Shown piece after piece: positions 32,004 to 40,026 of a DNA stretch of 64,000 nt; position 1 is the first letter of the stretch, and the number at the start of each line of letters is the position of its first letter. The DNA comes from Timonella corticicola. GTDB lineage: Bacteria > Actinomycetota > Actinomycetes > Actinomycetales > Cellulomonadaceae. The notes under the pieces were generated by a model. The model saw only the letters and a program-made list of their open reading frames with translations. It ran no database searches and was not told where the DNA came from. The stretch lies in the NCBI RefSeq assembly GCF_042683685.1, contig NZ_JBHUOP010000001.1:787110-851109 (forward strand). Reading direction: 5' to 3'. Position numbers and translations under genes: made by a program.

Positions 32004-33086
32004 ATGATTAATCAAACTGCCATATTTGTCGATGCTGGCTTTCTACTGTCCGCCGGCGGTCACCGTGTGGCTGATACCACTTTTAGAAACGCTGTGAAGG
32101 TCCAATATTCAACTCTTATCAAAGGCCTGACACGAGAGGTGAAGGTTCACTCGGGAACGACTAACCTGCGCACGTACTGGTACGACGCGTCGCGCGATGG
32201 TCTGCTCACCGATGAGCAGAAGAAGATCGCGATGATTCCCGACGTAAAGGTGCGTCTTGGTCGGTTGAACTACTTTGGGGAGCAAAAGGGTGTGGATCTT
32301 CGTCTTGCACTCGACCTCGTGGGGTTGGCTCGGACTGGCTCGGTACGTACCGCATACCTGATTTCCGGTGACGACGACCTCACCGAAGCGGTCGAGGAGG
32401 CCCAGTCACTCGGATTGAAGGTCGTGTTGCTTGGAATCCCCGATGAGAGTGCTCGTCTCGGTTATTCATCCGTTGCAGATCACCTTGCGGTCACCGTGGA
32501 CTCGATTATGTCGATTCCAGAAGATCTACTGAACTCCACGTTCACGCGCACGTATACGGCTGACGACGAGCGGGCAAAGACCGCATCTGCGATTGCTTCG
32601 GCTGAGGTACGCCCCGCACCGGAGGTGGTTGCTGTCGAAGCGAGTGAGGAGCCGATTGTTGAGTCAGCTTCTGCCGTGCCAAAGCCGGGTGTTCCGAATC
32701 CTGCGAAGATCGCTTCACGACTCGCTCAGACCACCACCCAGTCGGCTCCTGCGCAGCAGGCGGAAGTTGCGGCTCTCGTGTATTCGTCCCACACAGGTAT
32801 GACGAGCGAGGGTATGAGCGGATACGTTGGAGCCACCGCTCATGAACAGGAGGTCATTGAGACGGCTCGGCGCATCGGCACATCGGTTGCTCGCACCTGG
32901 TACAACTCGACCACGCAGGCCGAGCTCTCCGAAATCATCGCTGATCGTCCACTGCTGCCACCGGACATTGACCGGGTACTCCTCAAAGACTGTGCGCAGG
33001 CAATCGGTGAACAGGACACCTACCTACAAAGCGTGCGCCGTACCCTGCGCTGGGCGTTCTGGGAAGAGATCGACCTGTTGCAGTGA
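32004..33086 (+). CDS. NYN-domain protein (LabA/DUF88-like, PIN-fold RNase-like)
   Basis: 360 residues. Residues 1-170 form a NYN/PIN-like domain with the acidic set AIFVDAGFLL, KGVDLRLALDLVGLA and YLISGDDDLTEAVEEAQ, placed as metal-binding residues in NYN nucleases. A low-complexity linker (Ala/Pro/Glu) follows at about 200-260, and a conserved helical C-terminal domain (HEQEVIETARRIGTSVARTW ... RRTLRWAFWEEIDLLQ) ends it. RNase activity is inferred from the fold. It stands alone between divergent and co-directional genes and is closed by a good terminator. Confidence 0.87.
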   Translation: MINQTAIFVDAGFLLSAGGHRVADTTFRNAVKVQYSTLIKGLTREVKVHSGTTNLRTYWYDASRDGLLTDEQKKIAMIPDVKVRLGRLNYFGEQKGVDLRLALDLVGLARTGSVRTAYLISGDDDLTEAVEEAQSLGLKVVLLGIPDESARLGYSSVADHLAVTVDSIMSIPEDLLNSTFTRTYTADDERAKTASAIASAEVRPAPEVVAVEASEEPIVESASAVPKPGVPNPAKIASRLAQTTTQSAPAQQAEVAALVYSSHTGMTSEGMSGYVGATAHEQEVIETARRIGTSVARTWYNSTTQAELSEIIADRPLLPPDIDRVLLKDCAQAIGEQDTYLQSVRRTLRWAFWEEIDLLQ

Positions 33087-33101
33087 CTAGGCTGCCAGGT
33101 G

Positions 33102-33145
33102 AATGGGGCGTTCCCTCTTAAGAGGGGCCGCCCCATTTCTTTTTG
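33102..33145 (+). terminator. Terminator of the NYN gene
   Basis: aatggggcg (33102-33110) pairs with cgccccatt (33129-33137); inside it ccctctt pairs with aagaggg. Followed by TTTCTTTTTG on the plus strand, 13 bases after the stop region. Confidence 0.92.
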
Positions 33146-33310
33146 CCTTCACTGTTGCACCCACATACCGCAGTCGTTGTTTCCACAGGACTCGCACCTG
33201 AGTGTTTCGTCCACAGATCGTGCCACTCGCTGGTTATGCCTTGTGAGGACCGTGTGTGATGAATACGCGCATACCGCGTAACTCATCCGCACAGTTTGAT
33301 TGGTCACCTC

Positions 33311-34021
33311 ATGAAGAAGATCTCGGCGCTTTGCCTGCTCTCGCTGATTCTGCTCATCTCAACAGCTTGTTCCCCCGGGAGTGAAGTATCCCTCAAGCAT
33401 CCACCCACCATGCAAAACCCTGCGGCTGTCGCGGGAGCAGCGGCAGGGGCAGAGCCACTGACAGCAGATCGTTCTGAAGGCAACGATCCTCGCTCCTCTG
33501 AGAGCACATCCACGGGCAGTCCTGAACGGTTGGATCCCAGCGCCTCAGAAACTGAATCGCCCACTGCGGAAACCAGCATCCCGCGCGATCCAGAGACTCG
33601 CGCCAAGGTGATGAGGCAGCGGGACGTGGATGGTGGACTCGCCTTTGCCACCTTCTACTTTCTATCCCTGCTTGAAGCTGTCGAGACCTTGGACACCTCA
33701 ACAGTCATGGAACTCGCTGGAAGAGAATGCCAGATATGCCTGGCAGACATCATGGCAATCAACGCCGCAGTATCAGCAGATTTCCCAGTCGAGTTCTCAT
33801 CAGTACTCCCCTCCGAGGCTCTTCAGGCCACCGAACTCGGTGATGCTCACTATCACTTTGACGCCACCATGACACATACCTACTATTCGTCGCCGGGGAG
33901 TGCCCCATTCCTGCGGTACACGGTGGATCAACAACTCCCGGGCTTCTTCGAGGTCAGACATGGAGCCGAGGGCTGGCGGATGCTCGACTACGATGCCTAC
34001 GCTCAAGACGAGGAACGCTAG
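33311..34021 (+). CDS. Lipoprotein, DUF6318-like
   Basis: About 236 residues from ATG 33311 (a TTG at 33296 is less likely). Lipobox LLISTACS gives a lipidated Cys after a 20-residue signal. A Ser/Thr/Glu/Pro-rich linker (about 25-110) leads to a compact domain with FATFYFLSLLEAVETLDTST and a cysteine pair RECQICLADI, a pattern I associate with DUF6318 of actinobacteria. It ends LDYDAYAQDEER. Function unknown; it sits on the outer membrane face. Confidence 0.8.
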   Translation: MKKISALCLLSLILLISTACSPGSEVSLKHPPTMQNPAAVAGAAAGAEPLTADRSEGNDPRSSESTSTGSPERLDPSASETESPTAETSIPRDPETRAKVMRQRDVDGGLAFATFYFLSLLEAVETLDTSTVMELAGRECQICLADIMAINAAVSADFPVEFSSVLPSEALQATELGDAHYHFDATMTHTYYSSPGSAPFLRYTVDQQLPGFFEVRHGAEGWRMLDYDAYAQDEER

Positions 34022-34660
34022 TGGCGAGGAGCACTGCATGCATGTGTCACCAATCCACATCCAGCTCGACGTGCAGCGCTGGGCACGGAAGACAACGCAC
34101 GTACGAAAACGCCTGCATAGAGCCTGATGCCGCGACTGTTCGCCATGAACCCTGAGACAAACAGGGTGCATCAAGGCAGTTCAATGGGCCTCTATAGCAC
34201 CCTTGGTACATATCAAATACGCTGGTAAAAGCGTGTGGCCGCGCACATTGAACTCCAAATTGATTAGCACAATATCCAGCGTGGACACATATTTGAAGGT
34301 GTTGGCTATCAACCGGAAATTACATCCTCGATCCTAAATTGTTCAACGACATAATTAATTAGACCGGCCCCGAGTCGATTTATTTAACGCACGGGGAAAC
34401 CGATGACAGGTTCCTGACACAACAGCGGCGCTCGTCCCCATACACAACAACACCTAGGCAAATCAACACATCAAGCGCTGCACTCATGATAGCCTCGAAG
34501 ACACGGACCCGTTAAGTGCGGCATTAAATAATACTTACTTTCCCGATGGAAAGGCGGTATACCGAATCTGGGCGATATTGACGCACATCACATTTCCAAG
34601 TGGATAGTTTTTGTTCTGAAATCCCTTGACTTCCAATGTTTGAAGATTAAGATAAACAAC
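34022..34660. other. Gene-free 639-base stretch, AT-richer than its surroundings
   Basis: No frame here has a ribosome site plus a plausible protein. It holds a small hairpin (accctg...cagggt near 34150-34168), AT-rich runs around 34200-34380 and 34520-34560, and near its end a clear promoter for the next gene. It may be the decayed remains of an insertion, but I see no inverted ends or transposase fragments. Confidence 0.6.
34626..34660 (+). promoter_or_regulatory. Promoter giving a probable leaderless mRNA
   Basis: TTGACT (34626-34631), 16-base spacer, TAAGAT (34648-34653), then seven bases to the ATG at 34661. With normal start-site spacing transcription would begin at or within a base or two of the ATG. 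No Shine-Dalgarno sequence is present. Confidence 0.65.
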
Positions 34661-35071
34661 ATGACCACCCCCACTCCCGACTACTCAGGCCTCACGTTCT
34701 CCGGTGCCTACACCAAGGATCAGATCCTTATGGAGTACGTATTGGCCACAACTGTGGACTCTTTTATTGATCAGGTACTTCTCACGATCAACCACTACCG
34801 TGCGGTCGGGCGCCTACACGTCAAAGGCATCACCGCCCTTGAAGCCATGCGCTTCTCATTCCCTCCAGCCCTCGGGGACGGCTACCAAGCAGACCTGACC
34901 AAGACAGTTCAGTACGCCGGACTCCAGGCGATTGGATACTACGAGGATCGCCTTCCTGAACACGCAGAACACTTCATGGACCAACTCACCGACGCCATTG
35001 TCGTCATGAGCGCCTCACGCCGCGGTGGCCTACCTGAGGTTGCCAGGTTCGCCGAGACCGTCGACGCCTAA
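34661..35071 (+). CDS. Unknown cytoplasmic protein, 136 residues
   Basis: Starts MTTPTPDYSGLTFSGAYTKD. No signal peptide or membrane helix. It reads as a mixed helical domain with a Leu/Ile-rich core (QILMEYVLATTVDSFIDQVL) and a conserved-looking C-terminal part (EDRLPEHAEHFMDQLTDAIV). I do not recognise it. Codon use looks chromosomal. It stands in an isolated position with its own strong promoter and terminator, which suggests a regulated single gene. Confidence 0.7.
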   Translation: MTTPTPDYSGLTFSGAYTKDQILMEYVLATTVDSFIDQVLLTINHYRAVGRLHVKGITALEAMRFSFPPALGDGYQADLTKTVQYAGLQAIGYYEDRLPEHAEHFMDQLTDAIVVMSASRRGGLPEVARFAETVDA

Positions 35072-35167
35072 ACCCTCTACTCACCCCCGCCTTCTTTCCA
35101 CGGCCCGCGTCGATGTGGGATACCGCAGCACACTCCTACATTGCTCGACTGTGCTGCAGCCACGACC

Positions 35168-35204
35168 AAGGGACGGTTTCAACGAGGAAACCGTCCCTTT
35201 TGTT
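35168..35204 (+). terminator. Terminator between the unknown gene and sufT, probably bidirectional
   Basis: aagggacggtttc (35168-35180) pairs exactly with gaaaccgtccctt (35187-35199), six-base loop, followed by TTTGTTG. On the minus strand it lies 48 bases past the sufT stop. Confidence 0.92.
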
Positions 35205-35251
35205 GTGCCAGCCTATATCAGCCTCAGCGAACCGAGACGTAACTCACTAAC

Positions 35252-35587
35252 TCAGACGTTGAAGCCAAGTGCCCGCAACTGGTCTCGTCCATCCTGAGTG
35301 ATGTGCTCTGGACCCCACGGTGGCATCCATACCCAGTTGATACGGAACGAATCGACCAAGCCCTCAAGCGCTTGAGCCGACTGGTCCTCGATCACGTCGG
35401 TCAAAGGGCAGGCCGCAGAGGTCAAGGTCATATCGATGACAACGGTGCTATCCGCCTCAATCGAGACCCCATACACAAGACCAAGATCGACAACGTTGAT
35501 CCCCAACTCCGGGTCAATCACGTCACGCATCGCTTCTTCGACGTCAGCGACTGTGAACGGCGCTTCTGCAGTGGTATCGCTGCTCAT
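35252..35587 (-). CDS. sufT: SufT-like DUF59/MIP18 Fe-S assembly factor
   Basis: 111 residues of the MIP18/PaaD family: VEEAMRDVIDPELGINVVDL then GLVYGVSIEA, and the Cys-containing loop MTLTSAACPLTDVIEDQSAQ. It helps mature Fe-S proteins or deliver clusters. It is the last gene of the suf operon, 85 bases after sufU, as in many actinobacteria, and is followed by a terminator. Confidence 0.92.
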   Translation of the reverse strand: MSSDTTAEAPFTVADVEEAMRDVIDPELGINVVDLGLVYGVSIEADSTVVIDMTLTSAACPLTDVIEDQSAQALEGLVDSFRINWVWMPPWGPEHITQDGRDQLRALGFNV

Positions 35588-35672
35588 AGCGTCTCCTTCA
35601 ATTACGTGGAGTCCTGCGACAAGTTGCGCACATCTCCAACTTCCTTACAAACCTATACCGTGGCACCAAGAC

Positions 35673-36167
35673 TTACGAGCCGTGCACGCCAGCCTTGGCA
35701 AACGTGTCTTTCAAAGCCGACCATCCAAGCAAGGCACACTTGATGCGCGCCGGGAACTTCGAGACTCCGGTGAACGCCGTTGCATCTCCAAGGGCATCCT
35801 CCTTGGCCTCAGCCGCCTCATCCAATTCGCCGAACCCCTTACCGCGGGTGTCCATGAGTTCACGGAAAATCTCCGCGATCTGCTCTGCCTCCTCAACGGT
35901 CTTGCCCTCAACCAACTGGGTGAGCACCGACACTGAAGCCTGCGAGATCGAACAGCCCTGACCGTCCCAGGTCAACTGGGAGATGGTAGGCGATGACTCA
36001 TCACCAGCAAACGAGACCCGCATCGTGACCTCATCACCGCAGGTCGGATTCACCTGATGCGACTCCGCGCCGATACCCTCCAACAGTTCCACCAGCCCTT
36101 TACCTGTTGGATGCTTCGAGTGATCCAGGATCACCTGCTGGTAGAGCTGTTCCATTGAGTTACTCAA
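35673..36167 (-). CDS. sufU: SufU, zinc-dependent sulfur acceptor (NifU-like)
   Basis: 164 residues. IscU-fold with the three cysteines and Asp of SufU: NPTCGDEVTMRV, GQGCSISQASVSVL, and ARIKCALLGWSALKD. The ~18-residue insertion between the second and third Cys that marks SufU is present (FRELMDTRGKGFGELDE...). It takes sulfur from SufS and passes it to the SufBCD scaffold. It starts 33 bases after sufS. Confidence 0.95.
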   Translation of the reverse strand: MSNSMEQLYQQVILDHSKHPTGKGLVELLEGIGAESHQVNPTCGDEVTMRVSFAGDESSPTISQLTWDGQGCSISQASVSVLTQLVEGKTVEEAEQIAEIFRELMDTRGKGFGELDEAAEAKEDALGDATAFTGVSKFPARIKCALLGWSALKDTFAKAGVHGS

Positions 36168-36200
36168 CGTATCTGCCTTTCGCGCACAACCTAGAGAAAA

Positions 36201-37523
36201 TCATTCCAATCCGAAGAACGCCCGCACACCGGTCAAAGATTCCCGGAACGCCCGGACCTCCGCAACGGTGTTATAGACCGAGCCCGTCACCCTGCTCGTT
36301 GAGGCTATAGAGAACCTGCGGTGCAGCGGTTGAGCACAGTGATGTCCAACTCGCACCGCGATACCGTCATTGTCCAGAATCTGGCCCACGTCGTGTGCAT
36401 GGACTCCCTCTACGACAAACGCCACCACGGCCAGGCGGTTCTCAAGATCCGTCGGACCAATAATCCTGATTCCCGGGATCGAGCCGATCGTCAGCATCTC
36501 GCGCGCAAGTTCGCGTTCGTGCGCGTAAACACCGGCCATGCCCAGTTCGGACAGATACTGGGCGGCCGCACCCATGGCGACGGCCTGGGCGACCATCTGC
36601 GTTCCCGCCTCAAACTTCTGCGGTGGCGGCATGAAGGTGGACGACTCCATCGTGACCACCTCAACCATGGAGCCACCAAAACTCACGGGTGGCAGAGCCT
36701 CAAGGAGTTCCCGGCGTCCATAGAGCGCGCCAACGCCCGTAGGTCCGAGCATCTTGTGTCCAGAGAACGCCGCGAAGTCCACGCCGAGCTCGTGGAGATT
36801 CACCGGAATATTTGGAACCGACTGGCACGCGTCAAGCACGGTGAGTGCGCCAACCTCACGGGCGCGGGCCACAAAGGCGGCGACGTCGGTGATCGCACCG
36901 GTCACGTTGGAGGCGTGGGTGAACGCCAAGATCCTCGTGCGTTCGGTGACCACGGTGGCCAATGCGGAGACATCGAGCCGCCCACTGTCCAGGACGGGAA
37001 TCCACTTGAGTGTCGCTCCCGTGCGCGCCGCAAGCTCTTGCCACGGGATGAGGTTCGAGTGGTGTTCAGCCTCGGTCACCACAATCTCATCGCCTGCGCT
37101 CAACGCGAACCGTCGTGCGGCGTCTCCCCCACGCCCGAGCGTAGCATTGCCAAAACCATAGGCGACGAGGTTCAGGGCGGCAGTGGCCCCTGAGGTCCAC
37201 ACGATCTCGTCAACGTCCGCACCGACAAACCGCGCTACCTGCTCGCGCGCGTACTCAAACGCATCCGTGGCTTCCTCGGCCAACTGATGCGCGCCACGAT
37301 GTACAGCGGCGTTGCGTTGTAGATAGAAGTCTTGCTCAGCGTCAAGTACCGGATCAGGTTTCTGGCTTGTCGCACCTGAATCCAAATAGACAAGAGGCCT
37401 ACCGTCGCGCACAGTGCGCATCAGCAGTGGAAAGTCCGCACGTACAGCAGCCAGCTCCGTTGCGCTCAGGACGCTTTCACCGTGTCCCGCACGGGCGGAA
37501 CCATCATCAAAAAGCTGAGACAT
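36201..37523 (-). CDS. sufS: SufS cysteine desulfurase
   Basis: 440 residues, PLP-dependent class V fold. PLP lysine in DFAAFSGHKMLGPTGVGALY, cofactor His in EIVVTEAEHHSNLIPWQELA, substrate loop RVGHHCAQPLHRRF with the active-site Cys, and GGSMVEVVTMESSTFMPPPQ. It supplies persulfide sulfur. Upstream of it lies a strong hairpin that may split the operon; it is then followed closely by sufU. Confidence 0.97.
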   Translation of the reverse strand: MSQLFDDGSARAGHGESVLSATELAAVRADFPLLMRTVRDGRPLVYLDSGATSQKPDPVLDAEQDFYLQRNAAVHRGAHQLAEEATDAFEYAREQVARFVGADVDEIVWTSGATAALNLVAYGFGNATLGRGGDAARRFALSAGDEIVVTEAEHHSNLIPWQELAARTGATLKWIPVLDSGRLDVSALATVVTERTRILAFTHASNVTGAITDVAAFVARAREVGALTVLDACQSVPNIPVNLHELGVDFAAFSGHKMLGPTGVGALYGRRELLEALPPVSFGGSMVEVVTMESSTFMPPPQKFEAGTQMVAQAVAMGAAAQYLSELGMAGVYAHERELAREMLTIGSIPGIRIIGPTDLENRLAVVAFVVEGVHAHDVGQILDNDGIAVRVGHHCAQPLHRRFSIASTSRVTGSVYNTVAEVRAFRESLTGVRAFFGLE

Positions 37524-37548
37524 CTCGACTCCTCAGGTCGGAAAAGAA

Positions 37549-37587
37549 AGGTGCGCTGCCGCCATGCGGCACGATGGCAGCGCACCT
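37549..37587 (-). terminator. Terminator-like hairpin inside the suf operon, between sufC and sufS
   Basis: Arms aggtgcgctgcc (37549-37560) and ggcagcgcacct (37576-37587) are exact complements. On the minus strand the stem runs directly into TTTCTTTTCC. It lies about 90 bases beyond sufC and 26 bases before sufS. Confidence 0.8.
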
Positions 37588-37676
37588 GAAAATCTTGAGC
37601 CCACCCCTACGCAACACGAGGGGTGAACCCGGACGGATCGTCGTCAATCAAAAATCAACAACCCGGCCGACGTCTT

Positions 37677-38438
37677 TCAGGCGGTGGCGCCCTGGAGGTA
37701 ACGGTCGTAACCCTCAGCCTCAAGACGCTCAGCGAGCTCTGGGCCACCCTCTTCGGCAACGCGTCCGGCAACGAACACGTGCACGAAGTCAGGCTTGATG
37801 TAGCGCAGGATACGAGTGTAGTGGGTGATCAGGAGGATACCGGCGTCAGTGTTGTCCTTGACGCGGTTGACACCCTCGGACACGATGCGCAGCGCGTCAA
37901 CGTCCAGACCGGAGTCGGTCTCATCGAGGATCGCGAACTTTGGCTTGAGAAGCTCAAGCTGGAGGATCTCGTGACGCTTCTTCTCACCACCGGAGAAGCC
38001 CTCGTTCACGGAACGCTCAGCAAACGAGTCGTCCATACGCAACTGAGCCATAGCGGACTTGACGTCCTTGACCCAGGTGCGCAGAGCGGGCGCTTCGCCG
38101 TCGATCGCGGTCTTGGCGGTGCGCAGGAAGTTCGATACCGAGACACCTGGAACCTCAACCGGGTACTGCATGGCAAGGAACATACCGGCGCGAGCACGCT
38201 CGTCAACCGACATCTCCAAGACGTTCTCACCGTCGAGGAGAACCTCACCATCGGTGATCTCGTACTTTGGGTGGCCTGCGATCGAGTAAGCCAGAGTGGA
38301 CTTACCGGAGCCGTTGGGGCCCATGATCGCGTGGGTTTCACCCGAGTTGATGGTCAGGTCAACACCGCGGAGGATCTGCTTCGAGCCCTCCTTGGTCTCT
38401 ACACTCACGTGCAGGTTCTTGATTTCAAGAGTGGACAT
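37677..38438 (-). CDS. sufC: SufC, Fe-S assembly ATPase
   Basis: 253 residues, ABC fold: Walker A MGPNGSGKSTLAYSIAG, signature NEGFSGGEKKRHEILQL, Walker B PKFAILDETDSGLDVDALR, and switch ITHYTRILRYI. It is the ATPase of the SufBC2D scaffold. It follows the Rieske gene by 14 bases and precedes the operon-internal hairpin. Confidence 0.97.
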   Translation of the reverse strand: MSTLEIKNLHVSVETKEGSKQILRGVDLTINSGETHAIMGPNGSGKSTLAYSIAGHPKYEITDGEVLLDGENVLEMSVDERARAGMFLAMQYPVEVPGVSVSNFLRTAKTAIDGEAPALRTWVKDVKSAMAQLRMDDSFAERSVNEGFSGGEKKRHEILQLELLKPKFAILDETDSGLDVDALRIVSEGVNRVKDNTDAGILLITHYTRILRYIKPDFVHVFVAGRVAEEGGPELAERLEAEGYDRYLQGATA

Positions 38439-38452
38439 GTGGATTTCTCCTT

Positions 38453-38794
38453 TTACAAAGGTTTCGGCGCATCGACATCAACGAACACGTTGTCGCCCTC
38501 GATGCTTACTGGGTAGACAGGGACTGGTCGGGTTGCGGGCAATTGCATCGGCATGCCAGTTTTCAGGTCGAACTGGGAACCGTGCAGCCAGCATTCGATC
38601 AGGCAGCCTTCAACTTCTCCGTCAGACAGTGCAACCTGTCCGTGCGAGCACACGTCGTAGATGGCATGGAAATCACCGTTTTCGTCGTGGACGACAGCCA
38701 CGGCGATTTCCCGTCCATCCACGGAGTCAAGCTCTACGCGCAATGCCGTGCCAAGCGGCACGTCGCCTACGGAACAAGCGAGTTGAGCGGTCAT
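38453..38794 (-). CDS. Rieske-type [2Fe-2S] ferredoxin in the suf operon
   Basis: 113 residues. Cluster ligands CSHGQ and CWLHGSQFD, 17 residues apart, as CxH...CxxH. It resembles the ferredoxin component of non-heme oxygenases. It overlaps sufD by four bases (ATGA). In actinobacteria this gene is regularly found between sufD and sufC; it may supply electrons for cluster assembly or for another enzyme. Confidence 0.92.
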   Translation of the reverse strand: MTAQLACSVGDVPLGTALRVELDSVDGREIAVAVVHDENGDFHAIYDVCSHGQVALSDGEVEGCLIECWLHGSQFDLKTGMPMQLPATRPVPVYPVSIEGDNVFVDVDAPKPL

Positions 38795-40026
38795 GCGTCC
38801 TTGCCACCGGTAATGACGGTCATGGACTTTTCGAGTTCGGAGTCGATCGATGCGAGCAGGCGTTCCTCAACCTCTGCGACGCCGATTTCCTGGATGAGTT
38901 CCGCGAAGAATCCGCGTACCACGAGGCGGCGGGCATCTGCTTCGGTGATACCGCGAGCTTGCAGGTAGAACAACTGCTCATCGTCGAAACGACCGGTTGC
39001 CGAGGCGTGCCCCGCACCCTCGATCAGGCCGGTTTCGATTTCGAGGTTGGGAACCGAGTCCGCCCGGGCACCGTCCGTGAGCACGAGGTTGCGGTTGAGC
39101 TCATAGGTGTCGGTGCCCTCTGCTTCTGCGCGGATCAGTACGTCGCCAACCCACACAGTGTGTGCGCCCTCACCCTGGAGTGCGCCCTTGTAGGTCACGC
39201 GGGACTTGCAGTTTGGAACCGCGTGGTCCACGAACAGACGGTGTTCCTGGTGCTGGTTCTCGTCTGCGAAGTACAGACCGACCATTTCAATGTCGCCACC
39301 CTCAGCGGTGAACTCCGCATCAGGAGTCACACGCACCACGTCGCCACCGAAGGTGACCACAACGTGCTTGACCACTGCATCGCGACCGATCTTGATGCGC
39401 TGCGCGGAGGTGTGTACGGCACCGTCGTTCCAGTCCTGTACGGAGACGACGGTCACGTGCGATCCCGCCTCAGCAACGACCTCAACGGTCTCATTGAGCA
39501 GTGCGTCGCCACGGTGGTCGATCACGATGACCGATTCGGACAGCGGCTGCGCCTGAACGAGAACGTGTGCCGCCTGCGCGACATCGGCAGCTCCCGAGAT
39601 GTTGATGTGCGTTGCTGCGGACGCCTTGACTTCCTTCGGAACCGTGACAACAGTGGCCTTGGTGAAGCCATTCCATGCGGTCACAGCGGTTCGGTCACCC
39701 GGGGTGCCTGCCTGTCCGAGACGCGGGTCCGTACGCTCAACCGTCTCAACCAGAACCTCAGGGGCAGCCTCAACCTCAACGGTTGCGGTGTCTGCCAGTT
39801 CACTCGAGAACAGCGGAGCGATGCGCGCCACCGGTGAGAAACGCCATTCCTCTTCGCGGCCCGACGGCACCGGGATGACGTTGAGATCGAAGGACGTCAC
39901 GCGGTCAGCGCGCGAACCTTGAACCCCGCTGTCGGCAACGCCGTGGCTGTGTGCGCCATCTGCGGTTGCCCGCGAGTGATCGGTGCTCAGCCCTTGTGGG
40001 GCTGCGCTAGTTTCAGTGCTGGTCAT
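38791..40026 (-). CDS. sufD: SufD, Fe-S scaffold subunit
   Basis: 411 residues with the parallel beta-helix core shared with SufB (AVVKHVVVTFGGDVVRVTPD) and the C-terminal helices ARGITEADARRLVVRGFFAE. The N-terminus is Ser/Thr-rich and variable. It shares a base with the sufB stop. It forms the SufBC2D complex. Confidence 0.95.
   Translation of the reverse strand: MTSTETSAAPQGLSTDHSRATADGAHSHGVADSGVQGSRADRVTSFDLNVIPVPSGREEEWRFSPVARIAPLFSSELADTATVEVEAAPEVLVETVERTDPRLGQAGTPGDRTAVTAWNGFTKATVVTVPKEVKASAATHINISGAADVAQAAHVLVQAQPLSESVIVIDHRGDALLNETVEVVAEAGSHVTVVSVQDWNDGAVHTSAQRIKIGRDAVVKHVVVTFGGDVVRVTPDAEFTAEGGDIEMVGLYFADENQHQEHRLFVDHAVPNCKSRVTYKGALQGEGAHTVWVGDVLIRAEAEGTDTYELNRNLVLTDGARADSVPNLEIETGLIEGAGHASATGRFDDEQLFYLQARGITEADARRLVVRGFFAELIQEIGVAEVEERLLASIDSELEKSMTVITGGKDA

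Noticed and set aside
34022..34640. Remains of an insertion sequence in the AT-rich stretch
   Set aside because: No terminal inverted repeats, target duplication or transposase fragment could be found.
38296..39837. 513-residue plus-strand frame antisense to the Rieske gene and sufD
   Set aside because: Same reason: the suf genes are clear and no motif is found in this frame.
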